A DNA stretch of 64,000 nucleotides, taken from assembly GCF_021654855.1 (NCBI RefSeq), contig NZ_AP024202.1:62001-126000 (forward strand), given 5' to 3'. The translations under genes were made by a program, and so were the position numbers. The stretch comes from Thiomicrorhabdus immobilis (GTDB lineage Bacteria; Pseudomonadota; Gammaproteobacteria; Thiomicrospirales; Thiomicrospiraceae). Shown in pieces: positions 53,813-62,228 of this stretch. The notes beneath the pieces are model-generated. The model was not told where the DNA came from, did not search any database, and worked only from the letters and a program-made list of their open reading frames with translations. The stretch's first letter is position 1. The number at the start of each line of letters is the position of its first letter.

Positions 53813-54715
53813 TTATTGGCGAATAAAGTTGACGGCGTTTTCAACCAAATCTTCAGAGAATAAGTCTAAAAAGAAGTGGTCGGAATCTTCAACGACATAA
53901 GTACTGACGTTATCATTGTGTACGTTCTCCATCTTTTTCGCTAAATCCGCAACGACCGTGTCGGCTGAACCGATAATGACGAGTGTTGGCTTAACGGCTT
54001 TTTTAAGCAGAGTGGGTGTATCCATGCGATTATCATCACGGTAATAGCTTACAAACGCTTCGGCACTTACATTGGTGTCTTTACAGTAGATGAAGTTGAT
54101 GTTTTCCATTTTGGTATCGCCTTTACCCGCTTTGACCAGTGCGCTGGCCTTATCAAATAAAGGGGCCAACTCCTGATGATATTTCTTTTCATAGTCGGCG
54201 TATTCAGCTTGTTTTGACCAGGTTTGCGGGGCAATCAATACCACGTTCTTAATCATATCGCTGTCATGTTCAACGCTATACCAAGCGGTTTGGTTGCCTC
54301 CTCGCGAGTGCCCCATCAGGGTCACAGACTTTGCGCCTTGCGATTTTAGCCAATCCAGCCAAAAACCAATCTCCAACATGGCGTCATCGTGCTGATGGGT
54401 TTGGTCGATATTGCAATCGATCTCGCCGTGGCGGTTATTCACATCCAGGCTTAGGTTGGGCGCGACAGAGCTAATGCCGTTGTCGGCCAATAGCTTTTGG
54501 ATGCTGCGGTAGGTTTCACGACCATTGTGAGTGGTGGTGCCGTGGGTTAATAAAACCACTTCATCGGCTAAGGTCTTACCTTCGGCCAATACCACATTGG
54601 CATTTACGGTTAGTCCGTTGAAGCTTTGCTTAACTTCTTTTGCCTGTGCTGAAAATGACATAAAAATCATGCAGATAGTAATCAGCAAAGGTTGATTGGC
54701 AAGTTTACGTAACAT
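53813..54715 (-). CDS. Secreted alpha/beta hydrolase
   Basis: A 300-residue protein with a signal peptide (about 1-25, SAQA) and an alpha/beta-hydrolase core: LLTHGTTTHNGRETYRSIQ (oxyanion region), catalytic serine in MGHSRGGNQT, an acid region LVIIGSADTV and a late histidine in VEDSDHFFL. Start at ATG 54715 with GGAG six bases upstream; a TTG at 54727 is unlikely. Part of the regulator unit. Substrate unknown. Confidence 0.87.
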   Translation of the reverse strand: MLRKLANQPLLITICMIFMSFSAQAKEVKQSFNGLTVNANVVLAEGKTLADEVVLLTHGTTTHNGRETYRSIQKLLADNGISSVAPNLSLDVNNRHGEIDCNIDQTHQHDDAMLEIGFWLDWLKSQGAKSVTLMGHSRGGNQTAWYSVEHDSDMIKNVVLIAPQTWSKQAEYADYEKKYHQELAPLFDKASALVKAGKGDTKMENINFIYCKDTNVSAEAFVSYYRDDNRMDTPTLLKKAVKPTLVIIGSADTVVADLAKKMENVHNDNVSTYVVEDSDHFFLDLFSEDLVENAVNFIRQ

Positions 54716-54809
54716 GTTATTCTCCAACTGTTTTTATTAGGTGTTTAAACGTTATTTTACCGCTATTTTATTGAGTAATTGTTGACAATGATAGGTTGTT
54801 TTCAATACC

Positions 54810-54829
54810 ATTCAACCATTTGGTTGAAT
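54810..54829. promoter_or_regulatory. 20-bp palindromic operator candidate
   Basis: ATTCAACCATTTGGTTGAAT, perfect 9-base arms with a two-base centre, 13 bases ahead of the MFS start. A TTGACA (54782-54787) lies upstream at a spacing that places the operator over the -10/+1 region. A dyad like this is what an ArsR-type dimer binds; the ArsR-rhodanese gene is 1 kb away. Confidence 0.6.
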
Positions 54830-54842
54830 AAGAGAGATAGCA

Positions 54843-56129
54843 ATGCCTTCCTCGATTGTAGAAAACGCCCAAATTTCACACGGTATCAAAGTAAATCGTC
54901 AGCAAATCATTCATCAGTTAGTTCAAGTTTTCTTGGTTGGCTGCATGATTGGTTTAACGCGAACCGTTTTACCAGGCCTGGCCAGTGCAGAGTTTGGGCT
55001 GGCACAACAACAGTTTGTGTTGTTAACGACTTTTGTTGTGGTTTTTGGATTGGTGAAAGCAGCCATGAATTTATTTGCAGGACGTTTATCAGAACGTTTT
55101 GGTCGCCGACCTGTATTGATAGCCGGTTGGTTGGTGGCGCTTCCGATACCGTTTATTCTCTATTGGGCTCCTAACTGGTATTGGATTATTGTCGCAACGG
55201 TATTTCTAGGTTTGAACCAAGGTTTAAGCTGGTCAATGGCGTTAAATAGCAAGTTGGATTTAGCTAAGGCTTCCCAGCGTGGTCTGGTCAATGGGTTGAA
55301 TGAATTTTCCGGCTATGCGGCGGTAGGGATTGCTGGGCTGGTTTCCGCGAGTTTGGCGGTGACATTAGGTGCTCGTGAAGCCTTGTTTGTTTTGAGTTTG
55401 GCGGTCATGTTGTTAGGTTTGTATTTGGCGATATGTCATATTGAGGAGACCAAGTCATGGTCGGATGAGCACGCTAAACAAGCAGAGCAAGGTATAGCTG
55501 TGCCACGGAAAAATGGTGAAAAATCAGAAAGCCCAGCCAAAAGTTTCAAGCAGTTATTTGCCTTTGCAACATGGCAAGATAAGCCTTTGGTGGCTCTTAA
55601 CCAAGCAGGCCTGGTAGAAAAGTTTGTGGATGCGCTGATTTGGGTGTTATTGCCCGTTTATCTTTTGGCGCAGAATATTTCACTGGTAGAGGCGAGTGCG
55701 ATAATTACCATCTATGGTGTGGTTTGGGGTGGAACCCAATTGATTACCGGGCCGCTTTCCGACAAGATTGGCCGTAAGGCTTTGATTGTTGGCGGCATGT
55801 GGATTTGCGGTATCGGAAGTTATGCCTTGATTCAAACCAATACGATTTGGATTTGGAGCCTTGAGGCCGCTTTGATTGGTGTAGGTATGGCAATGCTTTA
55901 TCCAACCTTAGGAGCGGCGGTTGCGGACAACAGCTCAGCGCATGAACGCGCCTCTTTATTGGGTGTGTACCGATTTTGGCGTGATTTTGGGTATGCGATA
56001 GGTGCGTTGTTAATGGGCTTGGTGGCTCAATATACGGGACAAATTGAAAGTGCATTTGAACTGGTTGCCGTGTCAATGTTGTTATCAGGCCTACTGGTTG
56101 TATTATGGGTGCCAAGTAAAAGGCCGTAA
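54843..56129 (+). CDS. MFS transporter
   Basis: A 428-residue major facilitator with about 12 helices and the loop 2-3 motif GRLSERFGRRPVLIAGW. The inner loop 8-9 copy reads GPLSDKIGRKALIVGGMW. Divergent from the hydrolase and ArsR-rhodanese unit and preceded by the palindromic operator, so it is probably induced by a sulfur compound and exports or imports it. Substrate not predictable. Start with GAGAG upstream. Near-copies of the palindrome lie at 54971 and 55604. Confidence 0.88.
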   Translation: MPSSIVENAQISHGIKVNRQQIIHQLVQVFLVGCMIGLTRTVLPGLASAEFGLAQQQFVLLTTFVVVFGLVKAAMNLFAGRLSERFGRRPVLIAGWLVALPIPFILYWAPNWYWIIVATVFLGLNQGLSWSMALNSKLDLAKASQRGLVNGLNEFSGYAAVGIAGLVSASLAVTLGAREALFVLSLAVMLLGLYLAICHIEETKSWSDEHAKQAEQGIAVPRKNGEKSESPAKSFKQLFAFATWQDKPLVALNQAGLVEKFVDALIWVLLPVYLLAQNISLVEASAIITIYGVVWGGTQLITGPLSDKIGRKALIVGGMWICGIGSYALIQTNTIWIWSLEAALIGVGMAMLYPTLGAAVADNSSAHERASLLGVYRFWRDFGYAIGALLMGLVAQYTGQIESAFELVAVSMLLSGLLVVLWVPSKRP

Positions 56130-56187
56130 AACTAAGTGGATTGATTTCATAACGCGGATTTATGACAGATTTGGTTTTATGAAAAAT

Positions 56188-56203
56188 ATGCCTATTTAGG
56201 CAT
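56188..56203. terminator. Short hairpin between the MFS gene and bat operon 2
   Basis: Perfect 7-base arms ATGCCTA/TAGGCAT with a two-base loop, 59 bases past the MFS stop, followed by an A-rich stretch and not T. Weak terminator or operator of the downstream operon. Confidence 0.35.
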
Positions 56204-56291
56204 TAAGCGATAGAATAAAAAAGATAAAGATTATAAGTAAGCTTACGTTGACTGATTGGTGGTTGGCAATAGCGTTTTAGGAAGAAAGATT

Positions 56292-57266
56292 ATGTCTATT
56301 CAAGCAGAGTTCCAAACATTAAAACAGCACTTACAGACAGTGATTGTTGGTCAAGAAGCCCTATTAGATAAGATGCTCATTGCCTTATTGACTGGTGGAC
56401 ATGTTTTGCTTGAGGGGCCTCCAGGTTTGGCTAAGACCACCGCGGTTAAAACCTTGGCAACGGGTGTGCATGCCAGTTTTCAGCGCATTCAATTCACGCC
56501 GGACTTAATGCCGGGTGATGTGATGGGTTCTGATGTTTTAGATGTGAACACCGGGGCGTTGAGTTTTGTTAAAGGACCGATTTTCAATGAGATTGTTTTG
56601 GCGGATGAAATCAACCGTGCGCCCCCCAAGGTTCAGTCGGCGTTATTGGAAGCGATGGCCGAAAAACAAGTCACCGCAGGCGGACAAACCCGTGCTTTGC
56701 CAGAGATGTTTTTGGTGATGGCCACCCAGAACCCATTGGAGCAGAGTGGAACTTATCCACTGCCCGAGGCGCAGTTAGACCGTTTCATGTTGCATGTGGT
56801 GTTGGATTATCCCGATGAAGCCGAAGAGTTGGAGATCTTACGCCGTGACAGAGCCCATCATTTTGGTGAAGATAAAGACGCTTTCAACGCCTTTTTAACC
56901 CCAGAGAAAGTCATTCATGCCCGCCACTCAGTAGCCGAACAATATGTGTCCGAATCGGTAGAGCGTTATATGGTGGCACTGATTGCGGCAACACGTAAAT
57001 TGGGTGAACTGGATAGCGTTATGCAAGGTGTTTTGGAGGTGGGTGCGTCACCTCGCGCTTCGATTGCCCTGTTACATGCCGCTAGTGCTTATGCTTGGTT
57101 GCAAGGTCGTGATTTTGTTACGCCTGATGATGTCATCACCTTGCTGCCTGATGTATTACGTCACCGTTTGATTGTCAGTTTTAGCGGCCGAGCGCAAAAG
57201 TGGACGCCAGATTCGATTATTCAAAAACTGATTGAATTGGTGCCTGTGCCAATGCTTGAGCAATAG
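56292..57266 (+). CDS. moxR: MoxR-family AAA+ ATPase, operon copy 2
   Basis: A 324-residue AAA+ ATPase with Walker A GPPGLAKT, Walker B LADEINRAP and MATQNPLEQSGTYPLPEAQLD. Start at ATG 56292 has AGGAAG upstream; an in-frame ORF from 56256 is rejected. Paralogue of the copy at 12738-13718, retaining all core motifs but with clear divergence elsewhere. First gene of the second Bat operon; the partners are the downstream DUF58, BatA and BatBC. Confidence 0.92.
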   Translation: MSIQAEFQTLKQHLQTVIVGQEALLDKMLIALLTGGHVLLEGPPGLAKTTAVKTLATGVHASFQRIQFTPDLMPGDVMGSDVLDVNTGALSFVKGPIFNEIVLADEINRAPPKVQSALLEAMAEKQVTAGGQTRALPEMFLVMATQNPLEQSGTYPLPEAQLDRFMLHVVLDYPDEAEELEILRRDRAHHFGEDKDAFNAFLTPEKVIHARHSVAEQYVSESVERYMVALIAATRKLGELDSVMQGVLEVGASPRASIALLHAASAYAWLQGRDFVTPDDVITLLPDVLRHRLIVSFSGRAQKWTPDSIIQKLIELVPVPMLEQ

Positions 57267-57309
57267 CCAAAAGGCATTGTTTAGGTTGATGGATTGGTAA
57301 TACATTAAG

Positions 57310-58386
57310 ATGCAACTATTCAAACTGATAAGTCATTTTGTTGCTCTCGTTTGGCGGAAAGTTCGCCAATGGTTGGCTTTGTCTGGCGATATTACACCTT
57401 CTATTGGCCAGAGGCTTTACCAACCGATTTTATCGTCTGCCGAAATCACCGACTTTGCCGAGCAACTTGCCCAAGCCAGCAGTAAGGTTTCACCCAACTT
57501 AAAGCAGAGTGAGGCTTTAAGGCAGGGTGAGCAAACCTCTCAATTTATGGGGGCCGGTTTAGAGTATGAGGAGAGCCGACCTTATCAACCGGGCGATGAA
57601 ATTAGACGCATTAACTGGCGCTTAATGGCGCGTACCGGCAAGGCGTACACCAAGCTTTTTCAGGAAGAACGCCAAGAAAACTGGTTTATTTTGGTCGATC
57701 ATCGAGCCAGTATGCGTTTTGGTACCCGTAAACGTTTAAAGGCGACCCAGGCTGCAAGGGTGGCGGGTTATTATGCCTGGATAGCCCAACAAATGGGCAT
57801 TCCGGTCGCAACAGGACGGCTGGCAGAAGATTTTGAGCAGTCACGCATTTTTGAAGGTAAATCGCTTTATTCGCATGTCATGGAGTTTGTCAGCAAACCT
57901 TGTCCGCCAGCAAACAATGATTCACGGATTGAACCGTCGTTGAACGATCTGTTAGTCAGTTTAACCGCTCAGTTACAACCTGGTTCGAGATTGATTTTGA
58001 TCAGTGATTTTCATGATGTTGATCAGCGTACCACCGAGGTGTTGACCGCACTGCAAAGCCGCGTGGCCATTAAAGCGGTATGGGTAAAAGATATTGCGGA
58101 AACCCAACTGCCGGCGATTGAAGGTTTGCAGCTACAATCCACGGTGAACCAACAAGTTTATGCGATTGCCGATGCCGAGCAAAGGTCAAACTACCAGGCC
58201 TGGTCAATTCAATACCAAACAGAAATTCAGCACGCCATGAATCAAGCGGCGGTTGGGGTTTATTCGGTATACGCACATGAATCTTTAGCAGAGATGATGC
58301 TGTCGTTAAGTGTTGCAAACAAAAACAACTTGTTTGATAAGGCTTCACAAAAGGTCTCAGAAAATGCGGGGGTGTCTTATGGTTAA
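57310..58386 (+). CDS. DUF58 protein, operon copy 2
   Basis: A 358-residue DUF58 protein with the signature LEYEESRPYQPGDEIRRINW and LMARTGKAYTKLFQEER, then the VWA-like FILVDHRASMRFGTRK. About 45 residues longer than copy 1, mostly at the N-terminus. It follows moxR by 43 bases and overlaps the next gene by eight. The exact palindrome at 58193-58204 encodes part of YQAWS. Confidence 0.88.
   Translation: MQLFKLISHFVALVWRKVRQWLALSGDITPSIGQRLYQPILSSAEITDFAEQLAQASSKVSPNLKQSEALRQGEQTSQFMGAGLEYEESRPYQPGDEIRRINWRLMARTGKAYTKLFQEERQENWFILVDHRASMRFGTRKRLKATQAARVAGYYAWIAQQMGIPVATGRLAEDFEQSRIFEGKSLYSHVMEFVSKPCPPANNDSRIEPSLNDLLVSLTAQLQPGSRLILISDFHDVDQRTTEVLTALQSRVAIKAVWVKDIAETQLPAIEGLQLQSTVNQQVYAIADAEQRSNYQAWSIQYQTEIQHAMNQAAVGVYSVYAHESLAEMMLSLSVANKNNLFDKASQKVSENAGVSYG
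58193..58204. repeat. Iterated palindrome ACCAGGCCTGGT inside a CDS
   Basis: Exact copy in the DUF58 gene, frame CAG-GCC-TGG (QAW). Confidence 0.9.
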
Positions 58387-58948
58387 TGAGCAGTTGACCT
58401 TGCCTGAAGCGGCTGATTTGGTGTTATACGATATCGAATTACCGGTTTCTCCCGATTTTGATTGGTTAAGTCTTTTGCAAACCAGTGCTTATTGGCTGGT
58501 CGTTTTATTGGTTTTGATGGCTTTGATTGCCTTATGGGTGATGTTTACAACACGTCATCAAGCTTTCGCCAAACAGAGCCTCTTGTTGCATTTTTTATTG
58601 GTACGTCGCCAATTGGCTAAACTGCAGAAAGCTACTACGGAGAACCCAGAGGACAAGGCAGCGCATCAGGCAATCTCTGACGCGGAAATCAAGGGTTTCT
58701 ATCAGCTCTCACAGCGTTTAATGTATGTTGCACAATTACTCGGCCTGCAAGATAAGTCGCCAATAACATCATTGCAGCGTCAAGCTAATGTCGTGGCGTT
58801 TTCAGAACAATCTGTTTCACGTGAAACTTATGCGATGAGCCTTACAGAGACCGAAAAGTTTTTGCATAGCCATTTGAATGCTAAAAAATTGGTGGGTTAT
58901 TATCTGGGTCAGTTAAGTCAGCTAAGGCTTTTTAAGGGTAAGGTTTAA
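58379..58948 (+). CDS. DUF4381-type membrane protein, operon copy 2
   Basis: A 189-residue protein with one membrane helix (about residues 34-58, TSAYWLVVLLVLMALIALWV) preceded by the PVSPDFDWLSLL turn, matching the DUF4381 layout of copy 1. The ATG at 58379 overlaps the DUF58 stop by eight bases; a longer frame from 58310 is rejected because it would begin inside DUF58. A parS site sits in its codons for VSRET. Confidence 0.75.
   Translation: MVNEQLTLPEAADLVLYDIELPVSPDFDWLSLLQTSAYWLVVLLVLMALIALWVMFTTRHQAFAKQSLLLHFLLVRRQLAKLQKATTENPEDKAAHQAISDAEIKGFYQLSQRLMYVAQLLGLQDKSPITSLQRQANVVAFSEQSVSRETYAMSLTETEKFLHSHLNAKKLVGYYLGQLSQLRLFKGKV
58813..58828. promoter_or_regulatory. parS site (15/16)
   Basis: TGTTTCACGTGAAACT matches the ParB consensus at 15 of 16 bases with the 14-base palindrome GTTTCACGTGAAAC perfect, inside the second-operon DUF4381 gene. 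It is in a different gene and reading frame from the 12584 site, so it does not derive from the operon duplication. Confidence 0.82.
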
Positions 58949-60111
58949 TGGAAGTTTGGTTATTGAGTCTCTTTAATTTAGCAGGCCTGGTAGCGGATTC
59001 TGAAACAGCCAGTTTGGCTTTTGAATCGCCTATATGGTTGTGGCTGATGGTGCTTTGGCCCATGTTTTGGTGGTTAAGCGGTCGTTTTCATGCCAATAAT
59101 GATTTAAGCGAAATCCATAGCGCCCGTCAGCTGCGAGTGAAACATGCCTTAATTCATAAGGCACAGCGAGCCAAACCCGCGCAAAATGCGTCGATTTTCT
59201 CTGTTAGGTCAATGGTCTTCAACCTGTTACGAGGTTTGGCGATTAGCCTGATTGCCATCGCACTCGCTCAGCCGATTCAAAAGTTGCCTACGCCTTCTGA
59301 ACCCGATAGCAAAACGGTACGTGATATCGTGTTTGTGGTTGAAAGCTCGGCCTCTTTTTTACTGCCTGATTATGAGATGAACGGTCAAACCGAAACCCGG
59401 ATGAACGTGGTTAAACAGGTGTTGGATAGCTTTATTGCCAAACTGGAGGGCAACCGCTTTAGCTTGGCCATTTATGCAGATAGTGCTTATACCATGTTGC
59501 CATTAACCTCAGACCAAACATTGGCGCGTTTGAGTTTAAAGCGCCTACAACCCTATTTAGCCGGGCGCACCGATACCGCGATGGGTGAGGCGTTAGGATT
59601 GGCGCTCAAGCAAACCGACTTCTCCACCGGCGTGACCAAAGCCAGTGCCGACACCTTAAAGCGGGTATTGGTGTTGATTAGCGATGGTTTAAGCCAGCCA
59701 AGCAAGATTGAGCTGACCGAAGCGGTGAATTATGCACAGCTTTTACAAGTACCGATTTATACCATTGGGGTGGGCGCGAGCAGTGAAAAAGCCGATAAAA
59801 GGCTTTATACCGGCTTGCTTTATCAACCGCTGGAAGCAGAGTCATTAAAGACCATTGCCCAACAAACGGGAGGGCAATATTATCAAGTAGGCAGCGGAGC
59901 TGAGATTTCAGCCGTGTTGGATAAAATCAACCAGGCAGAAGGGGTGCCTTATGTCAAACCGCCAAGCCCTCCGCAAAAACAGGATTTATCCCCTTATCCA
60001 TTGATGGCAGGCCTGTTGATCTTGGGCTTGTATTGGTTATTAAGTCTTATTTGGACTGGCGATGTGCTCAGAAAAACCAAACAAGGCAAGCTTTTTAAGG
60101 GGGCGGCATGA
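58948..60111 (+). CDS. BatA-like VWA-domain protein, operon copy 2, altered metal site
   Basis: A 387-residue protein with helices at about 26-45 and 92-110, a VWA domain (about 125-340) and a C-terminal helix (about 350-372). The metal-site DxSxS motif reads ESSAS (IVFVVESSASFLL): the first aspartate has become glutamate and the second serine is preceded by alanine. The LISDGLSQ motif is kept. Copy 1 has intact DLSGS, so this paralogue may have lost or changed metal binding. Adjacent stop/start overlaps: one base with DUF4381, four with batBC. Confidence 0.86.
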   Translation: MEVWLLSLFNLAGLVADSETASLAFESPIWLWLMVLWPMFWWLSGRFHANNDLSEIHSARQLRVKHALIHKAQRAKPAQNASIFSVRSMVFNLLRGLAISLIAIALAQPIQKLPTPSEPDSKTVRDIVFVVESSASFLLPDYEMNGQTETRMNVVKQVLDSFIAKLEGNRFSLAIYADSAYTMLPLTSDQTLARLSLKRLQPYLAGRTDTAMGEALGLALKQTDFSTGVTKASADTLKRVLVLISDGLSQPSKIELTEAVNYAQLLQVPIYTIGVGASSEKADKRLYTGLLYQPLEAESLKTIAQQTGGQYYQVGSGAEISAVLDKINQAEGVPYVKPPSPPQKQDLSPYPLMAGLLILGLYWLLSLIWTGDVLRKTKQGKLFKGAA

Positions 60112-62228
60112 TTGACGCTTTGTTAAATGACGCTTTAATGTGGCGCGCGCCGATTTGGCTTTGGGGGCTTTTATTACCTCTTTTGATTTGGTTTATTCAA
60201 GCGTTGTTACGTTGCCGCCAAAAGCAGGGATATGCCGATGCACATTTATGGCCTTGGGTGGCTACTCAGTCATCTTCTACTAAGCCATTATCCAATCCAA
60301 CTGCCAAAAACACGACCAGGCCTGGTGACTCAAAGACACCTTTGAGTAAGTGGTTATGGATTGTCATCAAGCCGTTTAAAGCCTTGAACGCAAGTCGTTT
60401 GTTGGTTGTTGCCTGGCTCTGTTTTGTCATTGCCTTGGCAGGACCTCGCAGCTTAGACAGCCAGTTTGACACCCAAACTCGCAGTGGTGTCGATGTAATG
60501 ATCGACTTTGATTTATCCGAGTCGATGACGGCTGAGGATGTGAAGCCCAACCGTTTTTTATTTGCCAAGTCGATTGCTCAGACGTTGGTTTCCGAACTTG
60601 AGAACAATGACCGGGTCGCATTGAATGTGTTTGCCTTCCAACCGCATACGGTTTTGCCATTAACCTATGATAAACAGGTCTTCAATCATGCCTTAAACTT
60701 GATTGAACCAGGCATGTTGCCAACCCAAGGTAGCTGGTTGGAGCTGGCGTTAATTGGAGCTTTAAACACCTTAACCCAGAGCGGTCGGGGCGCAAAAGTC
60801 TTGGTGGTGTTTACCGATGGCGCCCCACCTTTTTGGAAGCCAATGGAATTACCCAAGGTGGTTCAGTCGCTGGAGGTTACCCGTTCTCAAAAGCAGAGCG
60901 ATACCGGGGTGAAGGTCATCTTTGTCGGGGTTGGCACAACACGCCCAGCAACCATTCCTGATAAAACCCATGATTCTGGGCATCTGCATGTCAATGGCTT
61001 GTTGGTGCAAAGCCGTGTGGAAGAGAGTCAGTTGCTCAAATTAGCACAGCAGACCGAAGGGGTTTATTTACGTGCCAGTACGGATCAAGGTTTTATGGAA
61101 AAACTGCTAGCCGAAATTGAACAAAGTGCGGCCAGTTATCAAGATAAAACTGTTAAACAGGTGTGGGTGAATTACGCCCAACCTTTTAGGGTAATGGGGA
61201 TAATCAGTTTGTTGTTGGCGTTTTATTTTTGGCAAATTGGTTTGGGGCTTTTGCAAGGTAGCAGAAAAATGCGCAACAAGTTCATGGCTTCAACCTCAAC
61301 CACCAATATGCTGTTAATGCTGGTTGTTCCGTTTCTGATTGTTGGCAGTTTATCGATGTGGCCACAAACCTCAATGGCACAAGAGGTTAACAATAGCTTA
61401 CATGACGCTTATGCGGCCTTTAATGATGAATCTTATGAGTTGGCAGAAACGCTCTATGATGCCAGCCCAAATTATCTGGGGTGGTTTGGCGCGGGTGCTT
61501 CAGCTTATAAATCGGGTGATTTAGAAGCCGCTGTCCTGTATTTTAGACAGGCCGCCTGGCAAGCGCCTAATGATCAAGATAGAGCCAAGGCGCTCTATAA
61601 TTTAGGCAACAGTTATTATCAAGCCAATCTTTTGCCACAGGCCATCGAGTCTTATCAGCAAGCCATGCTGTATCTACCGCCGACTCAATCGGTAACGCAA
61701 GCAACAAATCAAATAGCAGAACTATCCACTTACGCCAAAGCCCAACATAATTTGCAGCTGGCTCAGCAGCGTCATCAATTGGAAATACAAGCCAAACAGG
61801 GTAAATCAAAACCTGAAGACAAAGACCAGGGTAAAGGCTCTAAAGGCGACAGTGAGGGCGCTTTTTATGGTGGGCAGAAAACGGGCGACTCGGATTCAAA
61901 AGAACCCGGTTTTGGCGCTGATGGCGATGCCCTGAGTGGCAATAAAAGCGGAAAGTTATTGAAAATACCCGATGTAGACGATTTGACGGATTTTCGCCTT
62001 AACCCAAGCATTGCCAAATTGCGGTTGAATACGGTGGCTCAGCAAGCGGGGGGCAATAAGGTGTTACAAGCACAAGTCAATCAGCAAAGAGCGGAGCAGT
62101 TTGAACATCAATTGCAAAAATTGCAAGACGACCAGAAACAGCTTTTAAAAAGGCTGTTTGAGCGTGAAGAAGGTTTTCATGCCGCGCAAGAGAAAGCGCA
62201 TGTTATTCCAGGAGCGCAACCATGGTAA
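60108..62228 (+). CDS. BatB-BatC fusion (VWA plus TPR), operon copy 2
   Basis: A 706-residue membrane protein: helices about 13-30 and 95-115, VWA with intact DFDLSESM and VFTDGAPPF, helices near 365-385 and 400-420, a TPR region (about 430-530, KALYNLGNSYYQANLLPQAIESYQQAM) and a charged, Gly/Lys/Asp-rich tail. The VWA carries its own metal site although BatA2 in the same operon does not. An exact palindrome lies in a linker as the codons TRPG (60315-60326), using the rare AGG codon. Confidence 0.88.
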   Translation: MIDALLNDALMWRAPIWLWGLLLPLLIWFIQALLRCRQKQGYADAHLWPWVATQSSSTKPLSNPTAKNTTRPGDSKTPLSKWLWIVIKPFKALNASRLLVVAWLCFVIALAGPRSLDSQFDTQTRSGVDVMIDFDLSESMTAEDVKPNRFLFAKSIAQTLVSELENNDRVALNVFAFQPHTVLPLTYDKQVFNHALNLIEPGMLPTQGSWLELALIGALNTLTQSGRGAKVLVVFTDGAPPFWKPMELPKVVQSLEVTRSQKQSDTGVKVIFVGVGTTRPATIPDKTHDSGHLHVNGLLVQSRVEESQLLKLAQQTEGVYLRASTDQGFMEKLLAEIEQSAASYQDKTVKQVWVNYAQPFRVMGIISLLLAFYFWQIGLGLLQGSRKMRNKFMASTSTTNMLLMLVVPFLIVGSLSMWPQTSMAQEVNNSLHDAYAAFNDESYELAETLYDASPNYLGWFGAGASAYKSGDLEAAVLYFRQAAWQAPNDQDRAKALYNLGNSYYQANLLPQAIESYQQAMLYLPPTQSVTQATNQIAELSTYAKAQHNLQLAQQRHQLEIQAKQGKSKPEDKDQGKGSKGDSEGAFYGGQKTGDSDSKEPGFGADGDALSGNKSGKLLKIPDVDDLTDFRLNPSIAKLRLNTVAQQAGGNKVLQAQVNQQRAEQFEHQLQKLQDDQKQLLKRLFEREEGFHAAQEKAHVIPGAQPW
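60315..60326. repeat. Iterated palindrome ACCAGGCCTGGT inside batBC copy 2
   Basis: Exact copy in a low-constraint linker, frame ACC-AGG-CCT-GGT (TRPG). Confidence 0.9.
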
